Notes: generated by a model from the letters alone, not told the origin. A stretch of 64,000 nucleotides of DNA from Spirochaetota bacterium (GCA_018816345.1 JAHIWG010000110.1:32632-96631); one strand, 5' to 3'. Positions 41,539 through 50,901 are shown, numbered from the stretch's first letter. A program made the numbers and translations.

Positions 41539-42276
41539 CTATTCCGAGGCCGCCCGCATCAGGGCGACGACGGCCTCGACGGTCCTGGCTTGCTGCTCCT
41601 CCCGGCTCATCGTAGCGACGCCGTCGCCCTTCTGCGGGCCGTAATCGCCGAACTGGGCGTGGTTGCCGCCCTCGAGCGCCACCGTCGCCCTGGCCCCGGG
41701 CAGGCGGGCGAAGGACGCGACGAACTCGTCGGCGGCGAGTCCGTCGCGGGTGCCGTAGATAGACAGCGCCGGGATAGGGAGGCCGGAGAGGTCGACGTTC
41801 TCCGCCGGGTACGAGGCGAGGAGCGCCAGTCCCCTCACCGCCCCGGGACGGTCCTTGACGTACTGGGCCGCCATGGCGCCGCCCAGGGAATGTCCCCCTA
41901 TCGCCCAGGCCCGTATCTCCGGGAAGGCCGCGATCACCGAGTCCGCCTTGGAGACGCCCGCGAAGGCCAGGTCCAGCGGCATCGGCACGATGACGGCCAG
42001 TATGCCGCGCTCGGAGACCGCCTTCATGAGAGGCGCATAGGCCGCGGGATCGACGAGGCCGCCGGGATAGAAGACGAGGCCGGTGCCGTCCGGCGCGTCC
42101 GGCCTGAAGGCGTACCAGCCTTCCGCCGTCTTGACGTCGCCTGCGACGAGCGCGCGGGCCGAGGGGAAGGCCTCGTAGCGTGACGCGCGCGTCCACGCGA
42201 GGAAGCCTAGGGCCGATACGGCTACGATGGCCGCTAGGCCGATCACGGCGATGGCTACGATTCTTCTGGGCTTCAT
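41539..42276 (-). CDS. Membrane-anchored alpha/beta hydrolase
   Basis: 245 residues. An N-terminal anchor (about 5-28, IVAIAVIGLAAIVAVSALGFLAW) is followed by an alpha/beta-hydrolase-5 domain: nucleophile elbow IGGHSLGGAMAA, Asp in YGTRDGLA and His in GGNHAQFGDYG. It faces the periplasm. The substrate is unknown, and residues such as NHAQFGDYGPQ are a family signature. GGAG lies before the ATG at 42274-42276. Confidence 0.85.
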   Translation of the reverse strand: MKPRRIVAIAVIGLAAIVAVSALGFLAWTRASRYEAFPSARALVAGDVKTAEGWYAFRPDAPDGTGLVFYPGGLVDPAAYAPLMKAVSERGILAVIVPMPLDLAFAGVSKADSVIAAFPEIRAWAIGGHSLGGAMAAQYVKDRPGAVRGLALLASYPAENVDLSGLPIPALSIYGTRDGLAADEFVASFARLPGARATVALEGGNHAQFGDYGPQKGDGVATMSREEQQARTVEAVVALMRAASE

Positions 42277-42388
42277 GGCGGCTCCGACGCTACGGGGATA
42301 TATATCGATCCCAAGTCTCGCCGTTACGGCGGCCGCGAGTCAAGGCGAGCGCCGCTGAGGCCGTGATCGGACGGTCCGCCCTGCCGCT

Positions 42389-43870
42389 TCACCGTGATAG
42401 GACGGACTCGTAACCCACCTCGGAGACAGACAGGATATCGTCGGCCGCGCCAAGCATTACCCAGGTGATCTTCCCTCCCAGCAGGTATTTCGCCAGGGAC
42501 GCCTTGACCTGATCGGCGCTGACGGCGGCGATGCGCTCGTCATCGAGGACCCAGGAGCGGCAATCGGCGCGAAGGATGACCGCCCTCGCGATACTATTAG
42601 CCACTTGGACGTTGGTCGCCTGTCCCTGCAGGAAATCGGTGGTGAGGCGAGTCTTATAGGAGGCGAGCGCTTCCTCAATCGTCACGCGCTGACGCCCGCC
42701 CTCCGAGGCGCGCGGATCGAGGGATACGGCAGTGCCAGCCGCTAGATCGGCGACCGCCTCGTCGATATAGGATTTGATCCTGGCGGCTTCCTTAGCCTCC
42801 GTGATGACGATGGAGCCATAGACGGCCTGGGCATCAGTAATATAGGCGCAGGGAGCGGAAGAGGCGCCGTCCCGTACGACATCCAGGAGGAGATCGGAGA
42901 GCATCGCCATGCCTATGCGGAGGGGCATGTAGTTCGCCGGATCGGCTCGGTCGGGAGCGGCGAAGTCGCCGCGCAGGTACGCGAGGCCGTTCGACTGAGG
43001 GAATTCCCTCTTAGCAAGGCTTCCAGGCCCGCCGCCGACAGCGAACCGCGGGGGAGGGGGAGGCAGGGCGAACGCTCGATCGGGGATGGAGCCGAGGCCG
43101 GCCTCGAGCCTTTTCCTCAGGGAGGCTGGCTCGAAGTCGCCAACAGCGACGATGAAGATGCGGTTGGCCGAGAATGCCTCCCCGTACCAGGCTCGCACCG
43201 CGGAGACGTCGAGGGCATCGAGTGACTCCTTCGTCCCTTCGGGCGAGGCGGCATAGGGATGACCGGCGAAGAAAAGCTCGTTCACCGCCGAGGCCGTCAC
43301 GGCCCGGGGATCCCGTCCTCTCTTTTCGAGGGCGAGGCGAGCCTCCGAGATGACTTGCTCGACGTCGCCGGGGGCGAAACCGGGGCGGACTATCGTGCCG
43401 ATCCAGGCGGGGACGAGACGGTCGAGTTTCTTGCCGAGAGTCGCGAGGCTGTAGGTCGAGAAATCGAGCCCCGCGACGCTATCGATACTCGAGCCAGTCT
43501 CGCCGAGGAGGGCGGCGAGCTCCTGGGAGGGCAAATCCTTCGATCCCATGGCCATGGCCTTGAGGGCGACGGCCTCGAGCCCCTCGAGGCCGGGCTTGGC
43601 GGCGGCCGAGCCGCCCCGGATGACGAGGGATAGGGTCATGCCCTTATTAGCCGTGCTGCGCTTGAAGACTACGGGAATGCCGTTCGAAAGCTCGAAGGTC
43701 GAAAGTTCGGCTACGTGAGCCTTGGCTTTATCGGAGAGCTTCTCCGCATAGAAGGGATTACCGCTAGCCATTAGGGGCCGATACATATCTACCCTACGGC
43801 CGCTAGTCGCGCATGACGCGAGGAGGAAAAGCACGGCGGCGAAGGCCGCGGCGCGCGTAACGTTTCTCAT
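42389..43870 (-). CDS. M16-like lipoprotein lacking the zinc motif
   Basis: 493 residues. A lipoprotein signal ends in LLASC (Cys near residue 20). The M16 peptidase fold is recognised by VRGGSA-like strands in the N-terminal domain and by the C-terminal half with NGLAYLRGDF and SWVLDDERIAAVS. At the position of the HxxEH zinc motif the sequence reads GLEGLEAVALKAM, so both His residues are missing and the protein should be inactive as a peptidase. Inactive M16 subunits pair with an active one, but no partner is adjacent. Location is outer membrane or periplasm. Confidence 0.75.
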   Translation of the reverse strand: MRNVTRAAAFAAVLFLLASCATSGRRVDMYRPLMASGNPFYAEKLSDKAKAHVAELSTFELSNGIPVVFKRSTANKGMTLSLVIRGGSAAAKPGLEGLEAVALKAMAMGSKDLPSQELAALLGETGSSIDSVAGLDFSTYSLATLGKKLDRLVPAWIGTIVRPGFAPGDVEQVISEARLALEKRGRDPRAVTASAVNELFFAGHPYAASPEGTKESLDALDVSAVRAWYGEAFSANRIFIVAVGDFEPASLRKRLEAGLGSIPDRAFALPPPPPRFAVGGGPGSLAKREFPQSNGLAYLRGDFAAPDRADPANYMPLRIGMAMLSDLLLDVVRDGASSAPCAYITDAQAVYGSIVITEAKEAARIKSYIDEAVADLAAGTAVSLDPRASEGGRQRVTIEEALASYKTRLTTDFLQGQATNVQVANSIARAVILRADCRSWVLDDERIAAVSADQVKASLAKYLLGGKITWVMLGAADDILSVSEVGYESVLSR

Positions 43871-44725
43871 TCTTAGTACCTTTCATATCGTTATCGGCCT
43901 GGAAGGCGCGGCTGATCGGGAACCGACTTCGTGCTTTGAATTTCTCCTACGTTCTCGAGCGAGCCTCGCGCCTATCCCGAAGGTTGGCGCGAAGTGCTGG
44001 ATTTTCAAAGGAGTATAGACTCGATCGGAACTCCGCGCGATGGGAATAAGCTGTCGCTTGACCCCATTACTGAATTAGCCGCCTACGTTTATGATCCAGG
44101 AAGCGGGATTCTTCCGCGGCCCGGCGACTCTGGCTACCTCGCCGCCTGGTTCACACCCCGTTTCCAGTCAACACAGGCACGATACTAGAGTGGACTAGTG
44201 TCGCTTCGCTGCCAAGATTAATAAATCGGCGGATTCGGCATCGCAGGGAGAGTCAACGACGCTAAAACTCAGCCGACTCGCTGTATTTGTTCCGTTTATC
44301 TGCTATGCCTAGTTCAGTATATCAGCATCCCGGGATTGACGGGTTCTAACACCTGCTAGTAGGGGTTGGCGCTCGCGATTCCGGCCGACCTGTCCTATCA
44401 GTCGCTACGCGCCAGCTTGAGCCTACTCCTACTTGCGAGGAAATAGGGCAACGGCGCTGTTTCGATACCGGTCGCACCCTTAAAAGAATAGCCCGTACGG
44501 CAGATTCGTCCGAAAGCTACGCAAAGCCGATAGAAGGATCCGCGACGAGGAGGATGGAGACTACTTTATGGCCGGATGGCCTCAGGAAACGACTATCGCA
44601 TCAAGCTACAGGAGCACGCGAATCCGCGGCATGAGGCGCTGCGTCATGCAAGCACAAGTAAAATATTTTCGCCATGATGTATTGATCATAAAAACATTTA
44701 GTTTCACTCATCATGGAGAATAATT
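43871..44725. other. Gene-poor interval, lower G+C
   Basis: About 850 nt with visibly lower G+C and many stops in all frames. Open frames of 50-80 codons exist on the plus strand (43994-44188, and a frame ending near 44718) but lack convincing ribosome sites, family motifs or the codon bias of the neighbours. The stretch before 44725 is AT-rich. I see no tRNA, tmRNA or RNase P motif here. It may be a decayed insertion or a remnant of lost genes. Confidence 0.5.
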
Positions 44726-44884
44726 ATGAAGAAGAATGCACTTTTCGGAATCCGGCTGTATATCCAGTTTTTACTCTGATTTTCACCTTTTCTTCATGCT
44801 GTCACAGTCGGGGAGAATTTGCCGGTTTCCTGTCCATGGCCCTACGTCGTAGGGGAAGAAGTACGGGGCTCAGCCTCTGTATGA
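44726..44884 (+). pseudogene. Broken gene for a small secreted protein
   Basis: An ATG at 44726 with GGAG upstream begins a classic signal peptide (MKKNALFGIRLYIQFLL), then an in-frame TGA at 44777-44779, then FSPFLHAVTVGENLPV in the same frame, where LHA would be the signal-peptidase site. The frame ends at 44884. The TGA falls exactly in the hydrophobic core, so the likely reading is a formerly functional exported protein killed by a nonsense mutation and then truncated by the G-rich repeat region. Opal read-through is the alternative. Confidence 0.35.
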
Positions 44885-44977
44885 TGGAGTCGCCACAACC
44901 TCAATCAGCGGAGAGAGCCCCATGGACGGGGAGAATCGCATGCTGGATGCGCGGTTGCTACAAGCGCAGGACCGCAA

Positions 44978-45126
44978 GGGGGGCCGGGGGATCTGCCCCC
45001 GGCGAGGGGGCAGGCCGAGACCCCGCAGTCGCGAAGCGACGAGGAGGCTCAGCCGAGGGGGTGCGACGCGAGCAGTGCGCAGCGTCGCAGGGGGTCCGGG
45101 GGGGTATCCCCCCGGAGAGGGGGTAG
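44978..45126. repeat. G-rich direct repeats with multiple stem-loops
   Basis: Two similar 36-nt units (44978-45013 and 45090-45126) each contain a perfect C/G stem (CCGGGGG/CCCCCGG at 44984-45002; CCGGGGGG/CCCCCCGG near 45096-45115). Between them are GTCGC-GAA-GCGAC (45028-45040) and TGCGACGC/GCGTCGCA (45062-45089). The structure recalls dispersed REP-like elements in intergenic DNA. Confidence 0.65.
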
Positions 45127-45135
45127 CGTAGAAGC

Positions 45136-45196
45136 GTCCGGCGTAATCGCCGGACCTTCGGAGCGAGGGGGAGACCTCCCCCCCTCCCCTTCCTAA
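45136..45196 (-). terminator. Stem-loops after ackA
   Basis: GTCCGGCG (45136-45143) pairs with CGCCGGAC (45148-45155) on a TAAT loop, and a second C/G-rich stem lies at about 45165-45195. No long U-run is seen, but the position just after the ackA stop (45202) suggests termination. Confidence 0.5.
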
Positions 45197-45201
45197 ACGG
45201 T

Positions 45202-46542
45202 CTACTTCTTCGGGTGCGCTATCAGGTCGGCCAGGTACGGCTTCTTCTGGAGGTCCTTGACGAGGCCGGCGGCGCGCTGCTTGTTGACGTAGTCGAAGCG
45301 CTGGAAGTCGTAGGCGTAGTTGGTATGGATGTCGTAGGTGCCGTTCATCAGGGCGAAGGCGTCCTCCGTCATCACGAGCTCCTCGTCGGTGGGTATGACG
45401 TAGACCTTGACGGGGCTGTCCGGCGCGCTTATCTCGAGCTCGGCGTTGCGGCACTTCGCCTTGGCGTTGCGGTCCGGGTCGACCTTGATGCCCATGCCCT
45501 CGAGGCCGAGGGTGGACAGGTGGCGGGTGACGGGCCCCATCTCCCCGACGCCGGCGGTGAACACCAGGGCGTCCACGCGGCCGAGGGCGGCGTAATACGC
45601 GCCTATGTACTTCTTGATGCGGTAGCCCTCGAGCTCCTGGGCCACGATGGCTATCTTGTCCCCGGCCTCGGCGGCGTTCTCTATGTCGCGCCTGTCCGAC
45701 CAGCGGCCGGTGATGCCCAGTACGCCGGATTCCTTATTGAGCGCCTTCTCGACGTCGGCGGGCGAAAGGCCGCCCTTCTTCATCATGTGGAAGACGATGC
45801 CTGGGTCGACGTCGCCGGAGCGGGTGCCCATCACGAGGCCCTCGAGGGGGGTCATGCCCATGGAGGTGTCGAAGGAGCAGCCGTCCTTGACGGCGTTGAT
45901 GGACGAGCCGTTGCCGATATGGGCGATGATGACGTTGGAGGCGAAGGGGTCCTTGCCCAGGAGGACGGAAGCGCGCTTGGCGGTGTAGAGGAAGCTGGTG
46001 CCGTGGAAGCCGTAGCGGCGGACCATGTGCTTCTCCTGCCACTCGTGGGGCAGGGCGTAGGTGTAGCTGGTGCTGGGCATGGTCTGGTGCCAGGCGGTAT
46101 CCATGACGGCGCAGTGGGGCACGTTAGGGAGGACGGCCTTGGCGGCCTCGATGCCGGTGATGTTGGCGGGGTTATGGAGCGGGGCCAGGTCTATGAGGTC
46201 CTTGAAGGTGGCCAGGGACTCGTCGGTTATCAGGACCGATCGGGCGAACTTCATGCCGCCGTGGACGACCCGGTGTCCGACGGCGCCTATCTCGGCCATG
46301 GACTTCACGACGCCGTGGGACGGGTCGGTGATTGTCTTGAGTATGAGCTCGACTGCTACGACGTGGTTGGGGCACTCGTGCTCGATGCCCACGTCGGCGA
46401 CGCCGGGGGCCTTGTGGTTGATGATCGAGCCTTCCTGGCCGACGCGCTCGACGATGCCGGAGGCGAGGACGTTCTTCTGGTCCCAATCGTAGACCTGATA
46501 CTTGACGGACGAGCTGCCGCAGTTGAGGGTTAGTATGACCAT
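45202..46542 (-). CDS. ackA: Acetate kinase
   Basis: 446 residues. The start VILTLNCGSSSVKY holds the first ATPase-domain motif; GAVGHRVVHGG, AHIGNGSS, FTAGVGEMG and the GMTPLEGLVMGTRSGDVDPG block are typical. It makes ATP from acetyl-phosphate in the last step of acetate fermentation, in line with an anaerobic spirochaete lifestyle. AAGGAG precedes the ATG. No pta gene is adjacent. It is followed by stem-loops and the gene-poor region. Confidence 0.97.
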   Translation of the reverse strand: MVILTLNCGSSSVKYQVYDWDQKNVLASGIVERVGQEGSIINHKAPGVADVGIEHECPNHVVAVELILKTITDPSHGVVKSMAEIGAVGHRVVHGGMKFARSVLITDESLATFKDLIDLAPLHNPANITGIEAAKAVLPNVPHCAVMDTAWHQTMPSTSYTYALPHEWQEKHMVRRYGFHGTSFLYTAKRASVLLGKDPFASNVIIAHIGNGSSINAVKDGCSFDTSMGMTPLEGLVMGTRSGDVDPGIVFHMMKKGGLSPADVEKALNKESGVLGITGRWSDRRDIENAAEAGDKIAIVAQELEGYRIKKYIGAYYAALGRVDALVFTAGVGEMGPVTRHLSTLGLEGMGIKVDPDRNAKAKCRNAELEISAPDSPVKVYVIPTDEELVMTEDAFALMNGTYDIHTNYAYDFQRFDYVNKQRAAGLVKDLQKKPYLADLIAHPKK

Positions 46543-46599
46543 GGGGATTCTCCTTGACGAGGTTATAGCCTTAACAATACCAGAGCTGGGCCGGCGGGT

Positions 46600-47757
46600 C
46601 TAGCTGGACAGCATCACCTGGAGTATCTGCAGCACGGGCAGGATGATGCACACGATGATGAACACGACGTCGAGTATGAGCATGGTACGCTCGCTGCGCT
46701 CCACCTTGACGATCTCGTAGATATGCGTCAGGGCGTCCAGGCGGCGCTCCACCGATCGGGTCCAGCCCGAGGTGTTGAAGATGCCGCAGATATGCTCGTA
46801 CACGGTGCCTAGGAAATAGTCGCCGATTATCTTGGCGCTATTCTCCAGGTTCTCGAGTATGAAGAGGGCGTCGAGGCGCAGGGCCTGGACGTTGCCGAAT
46901 TTCCTGCGGAGCGCGCCCGCCTTGAGGGGCTTGGTCTTGCCCTTGCCCTTCTTGGCGAAGGCGGTGACGACGTCCTCGGCCTCGTCGAGCCACTTATCGA
47001 GGAGCTTATCGAGGGAGCGCAGCTCGAGGTACTGGTAATTGGCGAGCTCGCAGATCAGGAGCACGTCCTCGTAGTCGCGGTCGGCGTCGACGATGATGCA
47101 ACGGTCCATGTCGAATACGGCGAGGTCCCGCTCGCTGTACGAGAAGGGGTTGCTCATCGCCTTGCGAACCTGGGACTCGTGGAGAGGATAGGCCCAGGGC
47201 TCCCCCGCGAGCAGGGTCGTGAGGCCGCGATCGTTATCGCTGAGGAACCGGGCCGGATCGCAGCCGACGTCGGCGAAGCAGAACGCCAGGTAGGTCTCCG
47301 ACTCGGGCTCGCGCCTCGGACTCCTGACCGCCGGCAGGACCTGCTCCAGCACCGCCTTGTATCGCTCGTCGATGTAGGAATCTATGTCGCGTATGGTATA
47401 CGTGATGGGCTTGGCCTCGATGCCGTGGAGCGCCTCGATCGTGGCGCTCACCTTGAGCCTGACGATTATGGACATGACGCCCTCGTCATAGAGCCTGGCG
47501 GAGGCGGCGAAGCCCTCGATGGACTCCTCGCTATAGATCCTCTTGAGGCCGGAGCGCAGGTCGACGCATAGGGGCGCCGGCATGGTCAGCGAGGTCGGGG
47601 TGTCGCGGCGGCGCTGGATGCGCATGCCCGGCACTCCCGGCAACAGGTCCGCCGCCTGCTTGAGGTCGATGGAGCGGCCGATATCGTACAGCGCCAGCCG
47701 CACTATCTCGACGGCGTAGACGCCTTCGTCGGGACCGCCGGCCGCCGGATCGCTCAT
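46600..47757 (-). CDS. RMD1/DUF155-like protein with C-terminal membrane anchor
   Basis: 385 residues. The fold begins with a long alpha/beta N-terminal region, and the core NYQYLELRSLDKLLDKWLDEA with a helical section fits the RMD1/DUF155 type. A single membrane helix at the C-terminus (about 358-380, LILDVVFIIVCIILPVLQIL) anchors the protein with most of it in the cytoplasm. Function in bacteria is unknown. Its start overlaps the stop of the PASTA gene by 4 nt, so it is part of that operon. Assignment to RMD1 is tentative. Confidence 0.6.
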   Translation of the reverse strand: MSDPAAGGPDEGVYAVEIVRLALYDIGRSIDLKQAADLLPGVPGMRIQRRRDTPTSLTMPAPLCVDLRSGLKRIYSEESIEGFAASARLYDEGVMSIIVRLKVSATIEALHGIEAKPITYTIRDIDSYIDERYKAVLEQVLPAVRSPRREPESETYLAFCFADVGCDPARFLSDNDRGLTTLLAGEPWAYPLHESQVRKAMSNPFSYSERDLAVFDMDRCIIVDADRDYEDVLLICELANYQYLELRSLDKLLDKWLDEAEDVVTAFAKKGKGKTKPLKAGALRRKFGNVQALRLDALFILENLENSAKIIGDYFLGTVYEHICGIFNTSGWTRSVERRLDALTHIYEIVKVERSERTMLILDVVFIIVCIILPVLQILQVMLSS

Positions 47758-48764
47758 CTGCCCGCCTCCACGCGGGCGACGACCTTATTGAGCACCTGGA
47801 GCACCAGCACGCTGCCCTCAGGCAGGGCGTACGGCATCGTGAACGAGCGGCCCGAGTGGTCCACCGATATGAGCGGGACGCGCGCGCCGGTCGGCGGCTC
47901 CGCGTACAGCACGGTCCGGAGCGGGTACGGGTACTCGGGCAGAGGCTGGGAGAACAGGCCGACGACGACGCCCTCGGAGGCGGCCGGGGCCCCGAACACT
48001 ATGGAGACGGGATTGGAAGGGTCCTCCAGCGTCCCGGGCACGGGGAGCTGGGCGACTACGGTCCCCGGCCTCTCGCGGCCCTCGACGGGGCGCATCGCGA
48101 ACTGGAACGCGACGCCCGACTTCTCTATCTGCAGGGCGGCGTCCTGCAGCGACAGCCCGACGAGGTCCGGGACCTTCACCTTGGCCTTCTCCGGGCCGCG
48201 CGATACGACGAAGGTCAGCTGGGTCGGGCCGGAAAGGTCGACGTTGGGGGCAGGGTCCTGCTCGAGTATGGTTCCGGCCGGGCTCTGGTCGTAGACGAAG
48301 ACGGGCGGCTCCTTGACGGTAATGAGCTGGCGGGTGGAGCCGAAGACGGTCTGCAGGTGGATCTTGACCTCGTCTACCGTCTGGCCCACGTAATCGCCGA
48401 CCTTCTCCTGGGCGGCTCCCCTCGAGACGACGAGGGCAATCCTTCGCCCGGCCTTGACGATGGCGCCGGGAAGGGGGTCCTGCTCCAGTATCCTGCCGCG
48501 GGTCTCGGGCTCGCTGGAGAAGCGTAGCGATATGCGGGGATAGAGCTCCTTCTCCTGGAGCTTCACGAGGGCGGCCGACAGCTCCATGTCGACGACGTTG
48601 GGGACGAGGGTCTGCTCGTCGCCGCGGAGGGCCAGGAAGAAGGCGATGAGGCCTGAGAGGCCCATGAGCACGACGAGGGACGCGAGCGAGGCTATCGCGA
48701 CGCGATAGTGACGGGGATCGAGCCCGTCGAGCTTCTTGAAGTTGAAGAAAGAGCGAAGATCCAT
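47754..48764 (-). CDS. PASTA-domain membrane protein
   Basis: 336 residues. One membrane helix (about 25-45) leads to three PASTA domains (about 52-115, 117-190, 195-265; PNVVDMELSAALVKLQEKEL, GDYVGQTVDEV and PDLVGLSLQDAA starts) and a beta-rich C-terminus. PASTA domains bind peptidoglycan fragments, but no kinase or transpeptidase domain is present, as is usual for the spirochaete forms. It is in an operon with fmt and def, a layout seen in treponemes. Confidence 0.85.
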   Translation of the reverse strand: MDLRSFFNFKKLDGLDPRHYRVAIASLASLVVLMGLSGLIAFFLALRGDEQTLVPNVVDMELSAALVKLQEKELYPRISLRFSSEPETRGRILEQDPLPGAIVKAGRRIALVVSRGAAQEKVGDYVGQTVDEVKIHLQTVFGSTRQLITVKEPPVFVYDQSPAGTILEQDPAPNVDLSGPTQLTFVVSRGPEKAKVKVPDLVGLSLQDAALQIEKSGVAFQFAMRPVEGRERPGTVVAQLPVPGTLEDPSNPVSIVFGAPAASEGVVVGLFSQPLPEYPYPLRTVLYAEPPTGARVPLISVDHSGRSFTMPYALPEGSVLVLQVLNKVVARVEAGR

Positions 48765-48801
48765 GCGTGGCTCCCGTGCGAGTGAATCGGCCGGAGAGCG
48801 G

Positions 48802-49752
48802 TCAGGACGCGCCTAGGCGAGCACCGACCAGGCCCCGAGCGCCGTTCGCGAAGTCCTTGAAGTCCATGGGTCTCTTTCCGCGAAGCTGAAGGCGCGCGAG
48901 GGCGATAAGGCCCTCTCCCGTTTGTACCATTATACCTTTGGACTTGTCTACAGAGACGACCGTCCCGGCCCCGGTCCCGCTCGCGGTTCCGAGGCCGTCG
49001 CCGGGGTACGGCCGGGCCGCCAATACCGAGAGCCGCTCCCCGGCGAAGTACGTGAAGGCTCCCGGCCACGGATGATAGGCCCGCACCCTGGCGTCTATAT
49101 CGAGGGCCGGGGCGCTCCAGTCGACGAGCCCCTCTTCCTTGGTCAGGGCGGCGCAGTACGTGGCCGCGGACTCGTCCTGAGGCTCCCCGCTATCCGTTCC
49201 CGCGGCTATGGAGGCGATCGCCTCCACGAGGAGCTCGGCGCCTATCGCCGCCGAGAGCGCCGACAGGCTCTCGGTGGTCTCCGAGCCGTCCAGGGCTATC
49301 TCGCGCCGCGCCAGCACGTCCCCGGAGTCCATCCTCGGAGCCACGCGCTGCACGCTGACGCCGGTCGTCCCGTCGCGGTTGAGGATCGCGTACGGAATAG
49401 GCGCGCAGCCCCTCCAGCGCGGCAGGAGCGACGGATGGGCGTTGAGCCCGCCGAGCGGGAACAGGGCCATGAACTTGGGCCCGAAGATGCGGCCGTAGGC
49501 GAACACGACGAGGAGCTCGGGGGCCAGGGCGGCGACCGCCTCTCGCTCCGCCGGGCCGAGCCGCTCCGGGGAGAGGACGGGAATCCCGAGCCGCTCGGCG
49601 GCGAGCGCCACGGGCGTCGGGGACAGGCCGAGCCCCCTGCCCTTGGGCGACGGGGGGTTAGTAAGGACCGCGACGACCTCGTGGCCGGCGGCGACGACCG
49701 CCTCGAGCGAGGGCAGCGCTATTTCCGGGCTGCCGGCGAATAGCACGCGCAC
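48802..49752 (-). CDS. fmt: Methionyl-tRNA formyltransferase
   Basis: 316 residues from the GTG at 49750-49752. The N-terminal formyltransferase domain has LFAGSPEIALP, the NAHPSLLPRWRGCAPIPYAI catalytic block and the DSGD motif in PRMDSGDVL; the C-terminal domain begins near residue 205. It formylates initiator Met-tRNA. It starts 5 nt after the def stop, so def and fmt are coupled as in many bacteria. Confidence 0.95.
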   Translation of the reverse strand: MRVLFAGSPEIALPSLEAVVAAGHEVVAVLTNPPSPKGRGLGLSPTPVALAAERLGIPVLSPERLGPAEREAVAALAPELLVVFAYGRIFGPKFMALFPLGGLNAHPSLLPRWRGCAPIPYAILNRDGTTGVSVQRVAPRMDSGDVLARREIALDGSETTESLSALSAAIGAELLVEAIASIAAGTDSGEPQDESAATYCAALTKEEGLVDWSAPALDIDARVRAYHPWPGAFTYFAGERLSVLAARPYPGDGLGTASGTGAGTVVSVDKSKGIMVQTGEGLIALARLQLRGKRPMDFKDFANGARGLVGARLGAS

Positions 49753-49757
49753 GGGGG

Positions 49758-50246
49758 CTAGGCCCTCATCCGCTTCTCGTACTGCTTGAGGAGACGGTCG
49801 CGGCTCCGCTCCGGGAGCCTGTCGGTGAACAGAACGCCGTCCAGGTGGTCGAGCTCGTGCTGTATCACGCGCGCGAGGAACCCATCGGCGCCTAGCACGA
49901 AGCGCCGGCCGCGCTCGTTCCAGGCCTGGACCCGGATAAGGGCCGGCCGGTCCAGGTCGGCGTAGACGCCGGGTATGGAAAGGCAGCCCTCCTCGAAGGT
50001 GGAGAGCTCCACGCTCGTCTCGACTATCTCCGGGTTGATGAAGACGCGCGGCTTGTCGCCGTCTATTTGCATGACGAAGATCCGCTGAGCCACGCCGACC
50101 TGGGGACCGGCCAAGCCGACGCCCTTGCCTAGCTTCATGGTCTCGAACATCTTCTCGACCAGGGCGTTGAGCTCGTCGTCGAATTTCTCTATAGGCGCGG
50201 CCTTACCGCGTAGCACGTCGGCGCCTATCGTGAATATGTCTAGCAT
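49758..50246 (-). CDS. def: Peptide deformylase
   Basis: 162 residues. All three motifs are present: GVGLAGPQVG (motif I), EGCLSIPG (motif II, with the metal Cys) and HELDHLDG (motif III, HExxH-type with QHELDH). The metal is probably iron. It removes the formyl group from nascent proteins. AAGGA lies just upstream of the ATG at 50244-50246. Confidence 0.96.
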   Translation of the reverse strand: MLDIFTIGADVLRGKAAPIEKFDDELNALVEKMFETMKLGKGVGLAGPQVGVAQRIFVMQIDGDKPRVFINPEIVETSVELSTFEEGCLSIPGVYADLDRPALIRVQAWNERGRRFVLGADGFLARVIQHELDHLDGVLFTDRLPERSRDRLLKQYEKRMRA

Positions 50247-50331
50247 CTATCCTTCTCTCCTACGTTTTAATATATCGCTAATAACGGGGCTCGGCGACGC
50301 CTCCGCCCATGGCGCGCCCTCCGGCGCGCCC

Positions 50332-50901
50332 CTACTCGAGCGCCCGGGCGACGGCGGACAGGTCGAATCGGTCGCCGGGCCCTAAGCCGACGCGTCCGAA
50401 CCAGCCGAGCGGCGCCTCGAGCGCGTAACGCACGTATCGCTCGCTCTCCACCGGCGCGAGGGACAGGGGCTCCATGTCGAGGATCTCCTTGATGGTGCCG
50501 TCGGCCCCGATATACGCGATCGACAGCGGGATAAGGGTGTTCTTCATCCAGAACGCCAGTCGACGATCCTCGGCGTAGACGAACAGCATGCCGCGGCCGT
50601 CGGCGAGCTCGGTCCGGTGCATGAGGCCCGTCTCCTGCTCCGAGGGGCCTACGGCCAGCTCAGCCAGGATCTCAACCCGGCCGCTACGGAGAACCGCCGT
50701 CTTTAGGCCGGACTGCGGCCGGCCCGGCTCCCGCCGCTGCGACACGGCCGCCGGGGCGCCGCCCGGGACGCCCCGGACGACCGAGCCGCCGGGGACGCAC
50801 GACGCGAGCGCCGGGAACGACGCGCCGATGGCTACGGCCGCTATAGCGGACAGGAGCCGGCGCGGCTTCGGGGCGAGAGGGCTACGGGGCGTCGTCTTCA
50901 A
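50332..50901 (-). CDS. DUF192-family lipoprotein-like protein
   Basis: About 189 residues. The TTG at 50899-50901 follows TTGGAGG at good spacing, and is preferred over an ATG six codons upstream that contains that ribosome site. A signal with lipobox-like ALASC (Cys about residue 36) is followed by a low-complexity linker and a DUF192 domain (LAVGPSEQETGLMHRTELADG, FWMKNTLIPLSIAYI). The family is of unknown role, often exported in gut and marine bacteria. Confidence 0.8.
   Translation of the reverse strand: MKTTPRSPLAPKPRRLLSAIAAVAIGASFPALASCVPGGSVVRGVPGGAPAAVSQRREPGRPQSGLKTAVLRSGRVEILAELAVGPSEQETGLMHRTELADGRGMLFVYAEDRRLAFWMKNTLIPLSIAYIGADGTIKEILDMEPLSLAPVESERYVRYALEAPLGWFGRVGLGPGDRFDLSAVARALE

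Noticed and set aside
43994..44188. 64-residue plus-strand frame
   Set aside because: No ribosome site, no family features, codon use unlike the neighbours.
44713..45126. 137-residue frame running into the G-rich repeats
   Set aside because: Product changes from hydrophobic to Gly/Arg-rich repeat translation; the frame one base over has the signal peptide and ribosome site.
45214..46533. 439-codon plus-strand frame opposite ackA
   Set aside because: Antisense to a clear acetate kinase; product rich in Val, Gly, Asp and His without any domain.
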